From UBA1563 sp041667115 (GTDB lineage: Bacteria; Bacteroidota; Ignavibacteria; Ignavibacteriales; Ignavibacteriaceae), in NCBI GenBank assembly GCA_041667115.1, contig JBAYFO010000014.1:1-64000 (forward strand): a DNA stretch of 64,000 nt, read 5' to 3'. Below are positions 1-9,076 of this stretch, one piece after another; position 1 is the stretch's first letter; each line of letters opens with the position of its first letter. The position numbers were made by a program, and so were the translations under genes. Below the pieces are notes generated by a model. It saw nothing but the letters and a program-made list of their open reading frames with translations. It did no database searches and was not told the DNA's origin.

Positions 1-79
1 CCGAATTTTCAAAAAGGTCTTTTGCCATGCCGACATACTGAGCGCCTTGACCTGGAAAGAGAAATGCGCGTTTGCTCAT
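1..79 (-). CDS. fabD: Malonyl-CoA:ACP transacylase, N-terminal fragment (cut by window edge)
   Basis: Only the first 26 codons are inside the window. The translation begins MSKRAFLFPGQGAQYVGMAK, which carries the GQGAQ motif that opens the FabD acyltransferase fold. FabD loads malonyl groups onto acyl carrier protein for fatty-acid elongation. Its ATG overlaps the fabH stop in a TAATG arrangement, so the two are translationally coupled and belong to the yceD-rpmF-plsX-fabH-fabD operon. The catalytic Ser (GHSxG) lies outside the window. Confidence 0.9.
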   Translation of the reverse strand, partial: MSKRAFLFPGQGAQYVGMAKDLFENS

Positions 80-1083
80 TAATCAATTCCCCAAACAAGA
101 TAAATTGCACCCCAAGTATAACCGGCGCCGAAAGCGGATAAAATTAGATTGTCTCCTTTTTTTAACTTTCCCGCTCTGTAATATTCAGTTAAACATAAAG
201 GAATAGTTGCAGCCGTCGTGTTTCCGTATTTATCAATATTGATCATAACTTTTTCTTTACCGATTCCCATACGCTCTGCCGTAGCGTCGATAATTCTTAA
301 ATTAGCTTGATGAGGGACAAGATACGCTACATCATCACCGGTTAAATTATTTTTTTCCATAACTTCAAATGAAATATCAGCCATCCCAACAACTGCGGCT
401 TTGAAGACAGGCTTACCGTCTTGAAAGATGTAATGCATTTTTTTGTCAACGGTTTCATGGGTTGCGGGATTTAAGCTTCCGCCGCCTTTCATGTATAAAT
501 AATTTTTACCTTGACCATCGCAATGCAATAATGAATCTATGAAACCAATCGAAGTGTCTTCAGTCGGTTCAAGTAGCACCGCAGAGGCAGCATCACCAAA
601 TAAAATACAGGTGTTTCTATCTGTGTAATCTGATATTGCGCTCATTTTATCTGCGCCGATAACAACTACTTTTTTATATCTTCCGCTTTCAATTAATGAA
701 CATCCTGTTTGAAAAGCGAAAAGGAATCCAGAACATGCGGCAGAGAGATCAAATCCCCAAGCGTTTTTTGCTTTAACATTATCTTGAACAATGCAGGCGG
801 TAGCGGGAAAGAACATATCGGGTGTAACAGTAGCAACAATAATTACATCAATTTCATCCGCATTTAAATTATGTTTCTCCATCAAATCTTTAAGCGCGCC
901 GGTTGCCAAATCGCTTGTAGCGCCGTTTTCAATTATCCTTCGTTCTCTAATTCCTGTTCTCGTAACAATCCATTCACTTGAAGTGTTAACGATAGATTCG
1001 AAATATTTATTATCTAAAACTTTATCCGGTACATACATTCCAACGCCGGTTATTGTAGCATTTATTTTTTTATTATTAGACAT
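79..1083 (-). CDS. fabH: 3-oxoacyl-ACP synthase III (FabH)
   Basis: This enzyme condenses acetyl-CoA with malonyl-ACP to start fatty-acid synthesis in the cytoplasm. The thiolase-fold triad is readable: Cys117 in AACSGF, His258 in VPHQAN and Asn288 in YGNTTAAT, numbered from the ATG at 1083. A TTG two codons upstream (1089) could also start it, but ATG is preferred. At 334 aa it has the normal family length. It lies between plsX and fabD, the standard bacterial order. The stop overlaps the fabD start by one base. Confidence 0.95.
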   Translation of the reverse strand: MSNNKKINATITGVGMYVPDKVLDNKYFESIVNTSSEWIVTRTGIRERRIIENGATSDLATGALKDLMEKHNLNADEIDVIIVATVTPDMFFPATACIVQDNVKAKNAWGFDLSAACSGFLFAFQTGCSLIESGRYKKVVVIGADKMSAISDYTDRNTCILFGDAASAVLLEPTEDTSIGFIDSLLHCDGQGKNYLYMKGGGSLNPATHETVDKKMHYIFQDGKPVFKAAVVGMADISFEVMEKNNLTGDDVAYLVPHQANLRIIDATAERMGIGKEKVMINIDKYGNTTAATIPLCLTEYYRAGKLKKGDNLILSAFGAGYTWGAIYLVWGID

Positions 1084-1131
1084 TCTCAATTATTCCATTT
1101 TAAAAGATTAACCCGCGTAGTGCAGGCTGTT

Positions 1132-2151
1132 TTATTTGTTCATTTCTTGGGCAAGTTTGGCAATTAATTTTTTATCGTGCATCTCTTTTGCCTTCAAAAC
1201 CATATTTTTTATTCCATACGCAGAACTTGAACCATGCCCGATTATAGTGATGGCTTTAACTCCGAGAAGTGGAATTCCTCCATATTCATTTGGATCGAAT
1301 ACTTTAAACGTTTTTCTAATTGCATTTCTTGAAAGCGCAATTTTAATTTTGTCGAAGAAATTAGCATCGGCAGTTCTCTTGAGCATCGGTTTCAAAATTT
1401 TTAGAAATGATTCGCCGAATTTTAGGATGATATTACCGACAAATCCATCGCAAATAACGATGTTCACTTTCCCGGTTAAAATATCTCTGCCTTCAACATT
1501 ACCGAAAAAATTTAGTTTTGAACTTTTCAGTAATTCAAAGGTTTCTTTTGTTACCTTGTTTCCTTTTTCATTTTCTTCACCAACGGAAAGCAACCCGATA
1601 GTCGGATTTTGTATTCCGTACATTTCCCGCACATACACATTTGCTAATTTAGCGTAACCAACAAGATGCTGCGGTTTTGAATCAACAAAAGCGCCGACAT
1701 CAAAAACAGTAGTAATTCCGGTTAAGTTTGGGATGTATGTTCCGATAGTCGGTCTCTCAACACCGGCTAATCTGCCGATCAACAAAGTACCGGCTGCGGC
1801 AACGGCACCGGTATTCCCGGCGCTTACAAAAGCATCAGCTTCGCCGGAAGCAACTAACTTTGCCCCGATAACCAACGAAGATTTTTGTTTTGTCTTAAGC
1901 GCTGTGGTAGGAGAATCATTCATCGTAATTATTTCTTCCGAATGAATAATCTCCACATCATCGAGCGATAAATTATTTTCCTTCGCAACTGCTTTTATTT
2001 TTTCTTTGTCGCCAACGAGGATCAAATGAAAAGATTTGTTTTCGCTAAAAGCAGAAAGAGCACCGATGACTTCATGCTGAGGGGCGAAATCGCCCCCCAT
2101 CGCATCAACAAGTATTCTGCATTTGGGAAATTCAGAAGGAGGTAAAGACAT
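1132..2151 (-). CDS. plsX: Phosphate acyltransferase PlsX
   Basis: PlsX makes acyl-phosphate from acyl-ACP for PlsY-dependent phospholipid synthesis. The family signature is clear: DAMGGDFAPQHEVIGA near residues 16-31, the ALKTKQKSSL helix, SAGNTGAV, and a C-terminal GVKAITIIGHGSSS. At 339 aa it is of usual length. It follows rpmF in the order yceD-rpmF-plsX-fabH-fabD, the classical arrangement that couples ribosome protein L32 to membrane lipid supply. Confidence 0.96.
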   Translation of the reverse strand: MSLPPSEFPKCRILVDAMGGDFAPQHEVIGALSAFSENKSFHLILVGDKEKIKAVAKENNLSLDDVEIIHSEEIITMNDSPTTALKTKQKSSLVIGAKLVASGEADAFVSAGNTGAVAAAGTLLIGRLAGVERPTIGTYIPNLTGITTVFDVGAFVDSKPQHLVGYAKLANVYVREMYGIQNPTIGLLSVGEENEKGNKVTKETFELLKSSKLNFFGNVEGRDILTGKVNIVICDGFVGNIILKFGESFLKILKPMLKRTADANFFDKIKIALSRNAIRKTFKVFDPNEYGGIPLLGVKAITIIGHGSSSAYGIKNMVLKAKEMHDKKLIAKLAQEMNK

Positions 2152-2162
2152 TTATATTGGAA

Positions 2163-2342
2163 CTAATTTTTCGGAATTAACATAGAACGGCCGTTATAAT
2201 AGCCGCAGCTTGGGCATGCGTGATGAGCTAATTTCATTTCACCGCAGTTTGAACATGCACTTAAAGCCGGAGCTTCAGCTTTATAGTGAGTTCTTCTTTT
2301 ATCACGTCTAGTCTTAGACATTTTTCTTTTAGGATTTGGCAT
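2163..2342 (-). CDS. rpmF: 50S ribosomal protein L32
   Basis: A 59-aa protein read directly from the minus strand. It starts MPNPKRKMSKTRRDKRRTHY, the L32 N-terminus. It then has a zinc ribbon with two CxxC pairs (CSNC at residues 30-33, CPSC at 43-46) and ends GRSMLIPKN. L32 sits at the peptidyl-transferase side of the large subunit. The zinc-binding (C+) form is retained. It lies between yceD and plsX, as expected. Confidence 0.97.
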   Translation of the reverse strand: MPNPKRKMSKTRRDKRRTHYKAEAPALSACSNCGEMKLAHHACPSCGYYNGRSMLIPKN

Positions 2343-2360
2343 TTGCTTCCCTATTTCACT

Positions 2361-2882
2361 TTAGTTATTTATTTCCCCTACAGGGGGGATGTTTTTTAAT
2401 TGTTGTAATGGCAACCACCGGTCGTCAATTTCTTCATTCTTACAGTCACACGTTTTTACATTTAAATTTGTTCCGCAATGGGAACATAATCCTTTGCAAT
2501 CTATTTGGCAAATTTTCTTTAACGGAATGGCTATCTCGGCATAATCATAAATCTCTTGCGAGATATCCACTTTATCAGCTTCGTATGATAGATACGTCAC
2601 TGACTCATCTTCATCATTCTCAGGTATTTCGTTCCCGAAGAGATATACGTGTTTAAAACTGGTTTCAATTGGCTGAATAAATTCGGTAATGCACCTATCG
2701 CATTCAAATTTTGCTTCAAGAGATAAAACCGCATCAAGAACAATTTGATTATGGCGTTTATCCAACTTCAATTGAATTTTAAATGAATTTAGAAACGGTT
2801 CCGGAAGTCCGATTTCTCCAGGTTTTCCGTCAAAGAACAGTTCGTGAATTCCTTCACCAAGATTTGCTATTTTAAGTATCAT
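2361..2882 (-). CDS. yceD: DUF177/YceD family protein (23S rRNA accumulation)
   Basis: This is a 173-aa member of the DUF177 family, which is needed for 23S rRNA accumulation where it has been studied. The family core FECDRCITEF is followed by the acidic insert and by PLKKICQIDCKGLCSHCG, ending with a cluster of cysteines (CxxxCxxxCxxCG plus CDC) that suggests a metal site. It is the first gene of the yceD-rpmF-plsX-fabH-fabD operon, and a promoter-like element lies just upstream at 2911-2941. Function is inferred from the family and its position beside rpmF. Confidence 0.88.
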   Translation of the reverse strand: MILKIANLGEGIHELFFDGKPGEIGLPEPFLNSFKIQLKLDKRHNQIVLDAVLSLEAKFECDRCITEFIQPIETSFKHVYLFGNEIPENDEDESVTYLSYEADKVDISQEIYDYAEIAIPLKKICQIDCKGLCSHCGTNLNVKTCDCKNEEIDDRWLPLQQLKNIPPVGEINN

Positions 2883-2910
2883 TTTACAAAAGGATGCGTA
2901 AAAAACTTGC

Positions 2911-2941
2911 CAAATATAACTATAGAGGTATTGATAATCAA
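2911..2941 (-). promoter_or_regulatory. Bacteroidota-type promoter for the yceD-rpmF-plsX-fab operon
   Basis: On the minus strand the sequence reads TTG-N20-TATATTTG, matching the Bacteroidota housekeeping consensus (TTTG around -33, TAnnTTTG around -7). The -7 element ends 29 bp before the yceD ATG. It separates this operon from the upstream polyprenyl synthase gene. Confidence 0.6.
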
Positions 2942-2980
2942 CAAATCTGTAATATGAATTTTATGACAAATTAACCGTTT

Positions 2981-3961
2981 TTACTGTTTTCTTTCTATTA
3001 CAAAATCAATTAAAGTAGATAGAGCTTCTTTGGAAGGATTTTCCGGGAAACCTTCGAGACATTTCTTGGCTTTATCAGCATAATCTCTGGCTATTTTTTC
3101 TGCGTAAGCAATTCCGTTTTTGCTATGAACAAAATTGATAACCCTGTTTACCGAATCTTTTTTACTTCCGGTTTTAATAAGTTTTTTTATTTTTGCCGCT
3201 TCCTCTTTTGAAGCTTGGGCTAACGAATGGATCAACGGTAGAGTAATTTTCTTCTCTTTGATATCGCCGCCGATAGGTTTGCCGAAAAGTTTAGCAGAGC
3301 CTTCGTAATCAAGAATATCATCTTTTATTTGAAAAGCGATGCCTAGATACTCTCCATACTTCCGCATAGCAATATGGAATTCGGGATTATCGGATGAGCT
3401 TCTTGCCCCGATTTCACAGCACGTTTCAAAGAGTGAAGCGGTTTTATCCGCAATAATTTTAAAATAGGTTTCTTCATTGATATCGAGCTTGCGTGTTTTT
3501 TGAATTTGCAGCAACTCCCCCTCCGACATCCGTTTTACTGTGCCCGTCATAATTTTTAGAAAGTCAAAATCGTTTCCTTCAACTGCAATCATTAATCCTC
3601 GTGAGAGTAAATAATCTCCCATTAGTACGGCAATTTTATTTTTCCATATCGCGTTAATTGAAGGGAATCCTCTTCGCTTATCCGCGTTGTCAACAACATC
3701 ATCATGCACCAAAGTTGCCGTGTGCAGCAATTCAACTAAAACGGCGCCGCGGTAAGTTCTTTCGTTTATTGTGCCGGAAATTTTGGAAGAAAGCAATACT
3801 AAAAGAGGACGAATCTTTTTCCCCTTTTGTTTTAAAATATATTTTGTCACTAAATCAACTAAACCAACTTTCGACTTCATCGATTCGCCGAAAACTTGAG
3901 AGAATTCCGAGAGTTCTTTTTTTATTGGTTTACTTATTTCCGACAGAGAAACGTTGTTCAA
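2981..3961 (-). CDS. All-trans polyprenyl diphosphate synthase
   Basis: A 326-aa chain-elongating prenyltransferase that adds isopentenyl diphosphate units, most likely to make the side chain of menaquinone. The first aspartate-rich motif is HDDVVD (Asp87, Asp88, Asp91) and the second is KDDILD (Asp214, Asp215, Asp218); the GKKIRP substrate-binding stretch is at about 47-52. The small residues before the first motif fit long-chain (C30-C40) synthases, but product length cannot be read reliably. The start codon overlaps the tatC stop by 4 bp, so the two are co-translated. Confidence 0.9.
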   Translation of the reverse strand: MNNVSLSEISKPIKKELSEFSQVFGESMKSKVGLVDLVTKYILKQKGKKIRPLLVLLSSKISGTINERTYRGAVLVELLHTATLVHDDVVDNADKRRGFPSINAIWKNKIAVLMGDYLLSRGLMIAVEGNDFDFLKIMTGTVKRMSEGELLQIQKTRKLDINEETYFKIIADKTASLFETCCEIGARSSSDNPEFHIAMRKYGEYLGIAFQIKDDILDYEGSAKLFGKPIGGDIKEKKITLPLIHSLAQASKEEAAKIKKLIKTGSKKDSVNRVINFVHSKNGIAYAEKIARDYADKAKKCLEGFPENPSKEALSTLIDFVIERKQ

Positions 3962-4710
3962 TTCTTTTTCACCGAATATTTTGAAATAATGATACTGACT
4001 TCATAAAGAATCAGCAGCGGAACTGCTAATACAACTTGTGAGACCGGATCAGTTCCGGGAGATAACACAGCTGCTAAAACCATTATAATGATGATTGCAT
4101 GTCGCCTGTATTTTCTCATATAAGATGGTTTTAAAATTCCAAGTTTAGATAAGAAAAATGAAATCATGGGAAGTTCGAATATTAATGCCGCGCCAAGCAT
4201 TACACTGAAAATAATCGACATATACTCGTCAATTGCAAATTGATTTTTTATAGTCGTTGAACCGAAATGAGCCGCAAAATTAAGGGTCAACGGCAACATC
4301 ACAAAATAGGCAAACGCAATACCCATTAAAAAACAAAACGAAGAAAAAATAACGATCGAGAGAATATATTTTTTTTCACGTTTTTTAAGGGCGGGAGAAA
4401 TAAACCGCCATAATTGATAAAAGAGATTGGGGATACTTAAAATAAGTCCGCCGGCAATGGCAACTTGAAAATAGAGAAATACTTGCCCGAATGGTTTTAA
4501 ATTTTGAAGATCCGCTCCAACTTTTCGTGCAGGATTTAGCAGCACCACATCAATAAGAAAATCAATAAAAACGCCGCAAACAACCGCTCCAACAATAATT
4601 CCGATCAAAGAATAAATTATCCGCCAACGAAGTTCTTCAAGATGATCAAGAAAAGTCATTTCAACTTCGTGTTCCCCATTCTCAATTGTTTTATTCGGAG
4701 TATCTTCCAC
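3958..4710 (-). CDS. tatC: Sec-independent translocase subunit TatC
   Basis: This 250-aa inner-membrane protein has about six hydrophobic segments. The N-terminal MTFLDHLEELRWRIIYS is the TatC hallmark (the twin-arginine signal peptide contact site). Later PALKKREKKY and the long hydrophobic helices match the family. It forms the receptor of the Tat export pathway with TatA/B, which are not in this window. A charged N-terminal extension of about 17 residues precedes the core. It overlaps the downstream polyprenyl synthase. Confidence 0.95.
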   Translation of the reverse strand: MEDTPNKTIENGEHEVEMTFLDHLEELRWRIIYSLIGIIVGAVVCGVFIDFLIDVVLLNPARKVGADLQNLKPFGQVFLYFQVAIAGGLILSIPNLFYQLWRFISPALKKREKKYILSIVIFSSFCFLMGIAFAYFVMLPLTLNFAAHFGSTTIKNQFAIDEYMSIIFSVMLGAALIFELPMISFFLSKLGILKPSYMRKYRRHAIIIIMVLAAVLSPGTDPVSQVVLAVPLLILYEVSIIISKYSVKKN

Positions 4711-4725
4711 TTAATATTTCTTCGA

Positions 4726-6018
4726 TTAATTTAATTCAGAATATAAAGGGAAATTTTTGCAGAAAGTTCTCACTTCATTTTTAATTTTTCCAAGCTCCGC
4801 TTCGTTTTCCGTATTTTGTATTGCGCGGTTGATCAAACTCGCAATCACTTCCATTTCTGGTTCTTTCATTCCTCTCGTAGTCATTGCAGGCGTTCCAATG
4901 CGGATTCCACTGGTTACAAAAGGACTCTTCTGATCAAACGGAATCATATTTTTATTAACTGTAATTCCGGCTTTGCCAAGTGCAATTTCTGCAACTTTGC
5001 CGGTAACATTTTTCTTCGTCAAATCAACAAGCATTAAATGATTGTCGGTTCCGTTGGAAATAATGTCAAAATCATATTGCATTAATTTATTGGAAAGAGT
5101 TTTTGCATTTTTAATAATTTGTTCAGCGTAAAGTTTAAATGGCTCTTGCAAAGCTTCACCAAACGCAACGGCTTTTGCCATGATGATGTGCATCAAAGGT
5201 CCGCCTTGAATTCCCGGCATAACGGTTGAATCCAAAATCTCGGACATCATTTTTGTGCGATCTCCTTTGAGAGTTTTAATTCCCATCGGATTTTCAAAAT
5301 CTTTTCCCATTAAAATGATTCCGCCTCTTGGTCCGCGCAAAGTTTTATGCGTGGTTGAAGTAACAAAATGGCAATGCTGCAAAGGATTATTCAGCAAACC
5401 TTTTGCAATTAATCCGGCGGGATGAGCCATATCGCAAAACAAAAATGCGCCGATTGAATCAGCGATCTGTCGAAACTTTTCATAATCCCAATCGCGTGAA
5501 TAAGCGCTGGCGCCGGTGATAATTAATTTCGGTCTCTCTTTTTTTGCAATGTCTTCAATCAAATTATAATCAAGAATCCCGGTTTCTTTTGAAAGCGTGT
5601 AACCCGAAGCTTGGTACAAAATTCCGGAAAAGTTTACAGGTGAGCCGTGCGTTAAATGTCCGCCGTGTGCAAGACTTAATCCTAAAAATTTATCGCCCGG
5701 TTTAAGTATCGAAAAAAAGACAGCCATGTTTGCCTGCGAACCGCTGTGTGGCTGAACGTTAACATATTCGGCGCCATACAATTTTTTTAATCTTTCGCGG
5801 GCAAGGTCTTCGGCTAAATCAACAAACTCACAACCGCCGTAATAGCGCTTGCCGGGATATCCTTCGGCATATTTATTTGTTAAAATAGAACCGGCTGCTT
5901 CAAGCACTGCCGGACTAACAAAATTTTCGGAAGCGATCAATTCCAAATTGAATTGCTGCCTGTCTAACTCTAATTGAAGAGCGTTAAAAATTTCAGGATC
6001 ATTTTTTAAGAAATTCAT
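4726..6018 (-). CDS. glyA: Serine hydroxymethyltransferase
   Basis: This PLP enzyme interconverts serine and glycine with transfer of a one-carbon unit to tetrahydrofolate. Visible motifs are LIASENFVS, YAEGYPGKRYYGGC, HSGSQANMAV, CDMAHPAGLIAKG and the PLP lysine in STTHKTLRGPRGG (Lys225). At 430 aa it has normal length. It lies 15 bp upstream of tatC and after the outer-membrane protein gene. Its one-carbon product links functionally to the ftcD/fchA and MTHFR-fusion genes elsewhere in the window. Confidence 0.97.
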   Translation of the reverse strand: MNFLKNDPEIFNALQLELDRQQFNLELIASENFVSPAVLEAAGSILTNKYAEGYPGKRYYGGCEFVDLAEDLARERLKKLYGAEYVNVQPHSGSQANMAVFFSILKPGDKFLGLSLAHGGHLTHGSPVNFSGILYQASGYTLSKETGILDYNLIEDIAKKERPKLIITGASAYSRDWDYEKFRQIADSIGAFLFCDMAHPAGLIAKGLLNNPLQHCHFVTSTTHKTLRGPRGGIILMGKDFENPMGIKTLKGDRTKMMSEILDSTVMPGIQGGPLMHIIMAKAVAFGEALQEPFKLYAEQIIKNAKTLSNKLMQYDFDIISNGTDNHLMLVDLTKKNVTGKVAEIALGKAGITVNKNMIPFDQKSPFVTSGIRIGTPAMTTRGMKEPEMEVIASLINRAIQNTENEAELGKIKNEVRTFCKNFPLYSELN

Positions 6019-6038
6019 TTTCTATCTTTTACTTGTTT

Positions 6039-7283
6039 TTAATAATCTTGTCTAACAAACCAAAGCTCGCCAAGACTTAACGAAGCGCCGAGTTTGAAGA
6101 TGTTTTCCTTTAGCAGTCCTGCGTCGGTTGTTCCTCTGGAAATATATTGCAATGAAAGGTCTAAATAATTTTCTCTGCTGAACGGTAAAGAAACGCCGGT
6201 GCTGATGGAAAACTCGTTAATGCTTTTCCCGTTGATTTTATAAGGCGTACTGCCGTAGCTGAAACCGCCGCGCCAAACAATTAAATCGGAAAGTGTATAA
6301 GCCTGCGCGCTGTTTTTGAATTCAATTCCTAAACTAACTTTGGAAAGATTTTGCAAATTTCTATCCGTAATTCCCGAAACAGAATAGTCAGCCCAATTTT
6401 GGAAAAGATAATCGGCATAAATCTGTGTTCGCGCACCAAGCTTTGCTGAGGCACCGAGAGTAAATCTCGGTGGAATTTTTATAGTCGTTAATCCTTGAGA
6501 TAACGTATCGTTTACATAACTTCCAACTTTCGTAAACGAAGTATCGGCATCCATTTGTGATATAAACGAAACAGATGCTCCAAGTCTAATGTCCTGAATT
6601 TTATCGCTCTTAAAAAGACTTTCATTTAAATTTTGAGAAATCAATCCGAACGTTCCGCCGAGACCTTTAACTTTATATTCAGATTTAAAAGAAGAATTTG
6701 CCGTACTATTGTCCGGGAAATCCAATTTAGAATGATACCCGAACGTTCCGAAATTATAATCCAATGTAGCGCCAACGCTCACATCAAACGGAAGAGTGTA
6801 AGAAGTACCGAGATAAACTTTTGAAAGTCCGCCGTCACCGGAATAAGTAAACGCATAATCTTCAGTTTGTGTGGTAGGATTGATAACTTTCACTTTAGTT
6901 TCATACGCAATTTTAGAAAGTGGAATTAGCCCAAGCGATATTGCGATTCCATTATCTTTACTAACCGGGATGGCAAAAGAAAAACCGGAAAAATATCCGC
7001 CGGAATAAAAACTTTTTTGATTTTGATCTTTTACAAAATTTCCGTTGAAGTAAGTTGCAAATTCAACTCGTGATAAATTGATTGAATGCCATGCCGCAGG
7101 ATTGAGCATCGAAATAAAAGCATTATCGTCAACGGCAACACCAAGCCCGCCCATACCGGCTCTTCGGGCGGAGTAGGAAAATTCAAGTTCTCCGATTCCG
7201 TAACGTGAATATGGAGAATTAACCTGTGCAAAAAGCGGTAAACCTAAAGCACAAAACAATATTATCGTTTTTAAATATTTCAT
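6039..7283 (-). CDS. Outer-membrane beta-barrel protein, FadL/PorV-like fold
   Basis: A 414-aa protein with a Sec signal peptide (cleavage after about LPLFAQ). The mature N-terminus NSPYSRYGIGELEF followed by RRAGMGGLGVAVDDNAFISMLNPA resembles the N-terminal hatch and first strands of FadL/PorV-type barrels in Bacteroidota. The rest is alternating short hydrophobic strands and glycine/aromatic turns. The last residues are WFVRQDY, so the usual terminal Phe is absent. No substrate can be inferred. It is followed by glyA and preceded at 8 bp by the lipoprotein gene. Confidence 0.75.
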   Translation of the reverse strand: MKYLKTIILFCALGLPLFAQVNSPYSRYGIGELEFSYSARRAGMGGLGVAVDDNAFISMLNPAAWHSINLSRVEFATYFNGNFVKDQNQKSFYSGGYFSGFSFAIPVSKDNGIAISLGLIPLSKIAYETKVKVINPTTQTEDYAFTYSGDGGLSKVYLGTSYTLPFDVSVGATLDYNFGTFGYHSKLDFPDNSTANSSFKSEYKVKGLGGTFGLISQNLNESLFKSDKIQDIRLGASVSFISQMDADTSFTKVGSYVNDTLSQGLTTIKIPPRFTLGASAKLGARTQIYADYLFQNWADYSVSGITDRNLQNLSKVSLGIEFKNSAQAYTLSDLIVWRGGFSYGSTPYKINGKSINEFSISTGVSLPFSRENYLDLSLQYISRGTTDAGLLKENIFKLGASLSLGELWFVRQDY

Positions 7284-7291
7284 AAAATTTC

Positions 7292-8500
7292 TTATTTCTT
7301 TTTCTGTGAATAAGTGATGACCAATCGTGGTTTTAATTCGTTATTGGCTGCGGTACTGTTAAACAATGCGAAATTCTCAATTCCATGTACCTGGTAGGGA
7401 GAAGTGATCAACATTCCATAATTATTTTTTGTTAGAATGGCGTTATTAATAATTCGCGCAACATCGCCGGAATAAGTATTTCCGGAACGTGGCAGTGAAA
7501 TCACAAAACTTGCAGTAGTTGAATCGCTAACTGAATCCGCAATTTGATAAGCTACCAGTCCGTCTGAATAGGAGGATCCGACTTTCATATTTAGCGTATC
7601 TATGCTTAACGTTAGTTTAGCAGTATTTACAACTGCATCAGCAGGAAGCTTTGAAAGATCAAACCAAAGCGTTCCTTGAACTCCCGCTCCGCTTTGAATG
7701 GTAAGCGTTTTATTATTCGCTTCCGGAAACGTTCCTTGAATAATGTGAACATCAACGGATCCATTATAAGTTAAGGTGTCTTGATACGATTCGTAAGCAG
7801 TAGCTTTCTTAACAACAATTTTAATTGTAGGCACATCGGAATTAAGTGAAGTTGAAGCGGCAAATCCGGTAAATCTGCTTAACCCGGTTGGTTTAAATAA
7901 AACTCCATAATTCTTTGCAGATGAAGTATCTTTTGCAGCTTTAAACCATTCCTTCGCCAAATTCGGATTAACTGAAAAAGAGTAAGCATTACTTGAAATG
8001 TTAGTTGATTGAACTACCGACGCTTGATCGTATGTTAGTTTGGAAAGTGAATCAGCTGTAAAAAGTGAATTCCATGATGAAGTTATTTGATGGATGCCCA
8101 CATTAAACGGCTGCAGCGTATCTCCGAAGTAATAATTTCTGGTAAGAGAAATATCAGCGGAAATAAATGTAAGGGAATCAAAGTTTGTTAAATATTTATC
8201 GGTAACAGCCAATGAAAATGCAAGGAGTATTTGTGATTCAACATTTGCATCTTTTCCAACAAGAAGAACATCGGAAGCGCCAAGCGAAAGTTTTGCATGA
8301 TGCGGTTCAAATTTTTGATTAAGCGTATCCGCATAAGAATCTAATTTAGAAACGATAATATCATCTTGACCTAATAAATCTTTCCCTAAAGATGAGGGAT
8401 CCTCGCTGCAAGCAATAAAGAAAAACGGTAAAAGAACTAAAAGCTGCCAAAGACTGAAGAGCTTCTGGCACATAAGAAAAAATTTTTTCAGATAATTCAA
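7292..8500 (-). CDS. Outer-envelope lipoprotein with DNRLRE-like C-terminal region
   Basis: The start is TTG at 8500, supported by a GGAG 8 bp upstream and by direct abutment on the preceding stop (TAG-TTG). An internal ATG at 8473 is the alternative. A hydrophobic segment ends in FFFIAC, a lipobox. The 402-aa protein is beta-rich, and its C-terminal half (WFDLSKLPADAVVNTAKLTL to KPRLVITY) looks like DNRLRE-type domains of surface proteins. The N-terminal CSEDPSSLGKDLLG and its place beside glgA recall DUF4270 lipoproteins of Bacteroidota; that assignment is tentative. Confidence 0.65.
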   Translation of the reverse strand: MNYLKKFFLMCQKLFSLWQLLVLLPFFFIACSEDPSSLGKDLLGQDDIIVSKLDSYADTLNQKFEPHHAKLSLGASDVLLVGKDANVESQILLAFSLAVTDKYLTNFDSLTFISADISLTRNYYFGDTLQPFNVGIHQITSSWNSLFTADSLSKLTYDQASVVQSTNISSNAYSFSVNPNLAKEWFKAAKDTSSAKNYGVLFKPTGLSRFTGFAASTSLNSDVPTIKIVVKKATAYESYQDTLTYNGSVDVHIIQGTFPEANNKTLTIQSGAGVQGTLWFDLSKLPADAVVNTAKLTLSIDTLNMKVGSSYSDGLVAYQIADSVSDSTTASFVISLPRSGNTYSGDVARIINNAILTKNNYGMLITSPYQVHGIENFALFNSTAANNELKPRLVITYSQKKK

Positions 8501-9073
8501 CTATATATCTCCATTAAAATCGTGAATAAGGAAGTCAACAGCTTCCCGGAAATTTTCGGCAGCAAAGTTGGGGATTTTCTTTTCTTGAAACAAGAGAGAA
8601 AGATGGTCATTGCCATAACCGGTTTTAACAAGAATGGATTTCACCCCGGCTTGCATTGCACATTCAATATCGGTTTTTGAATCGCCGATGAGATAGGACT
8701 TAGAAAGATCAATTGAAAATTCCTCTGCGGCTTCAAAGAGCATTTTGGGAGAAGGTTTTCTGTAACTGCAATCTTCTGCGGAAGAAAAATCGGGATGAGA
8801 CGGACAATAATAAAACTTATCGATCTGAACCTTAAACGGAAGAAGCAATTCATTAATTTTATTATTCACAGCGGTTACTGCATCTTCAGTGATAAGTCCG
8901 CGGGCAATTCCGGATTGGTTAGAGACAACAAGCAATTTAAAATGAAATTCATTTTTTAAAGTTGCTAACGCATTACCCACATCATCATAAAGTTTAACTT
9001 TAGACGGGTCTCCAAGGTAACCCGGGTCTTCGTTTAGGGTTCCATCTCGATCAAGAAAAACAGCAATGTTCAT
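8501..9073 (-). CDS. HAD-family histidinol-/heptose-bisphosphate phosphatase (GmhB-like)
   Basis: This 190-aa HAD phosphatase has FLDRDGTL (nucleophile Asp8, acid/base Asp10), VVSNQSGIARG (motif II Ser/Asn), YRKPSPKM (motif III Lys) and LIGDSKTDIECA (motif IV). The closest type is GmhB, which removes the 7-phosphate from heptose 1,7-bisphosphate in LPS-core synthesis. The zinc-loop positions are altered: CPSHP instead of CPHHP, and CSYRKP instead of CxCRKP, so one or two of the four ligands seem to be lost. It sits between glgA (3 bp) and the lipoprotein gene. The actual sugar phosphate is unknown. Confidence 0.8.
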   Translation of the reverse strand: MNIAVFLDRDGTLNEDPGYLGDPSKVKLYDDVGNALATLKNEFHFKLLVVSNQSGIARGLITEDAVTAVNNKINELLLPFKVQIDKFYYCPSHPDFSSAEDCSYRKPSPKMLFEAAEEFSIDLSKSYLIGDSKTDIECAMQAGVKSILVKTGYGNDHLSLLFQEKKIPNFAAENFREAVDFLIHDFNGDI

Positions 9074-9076
9074 ATT

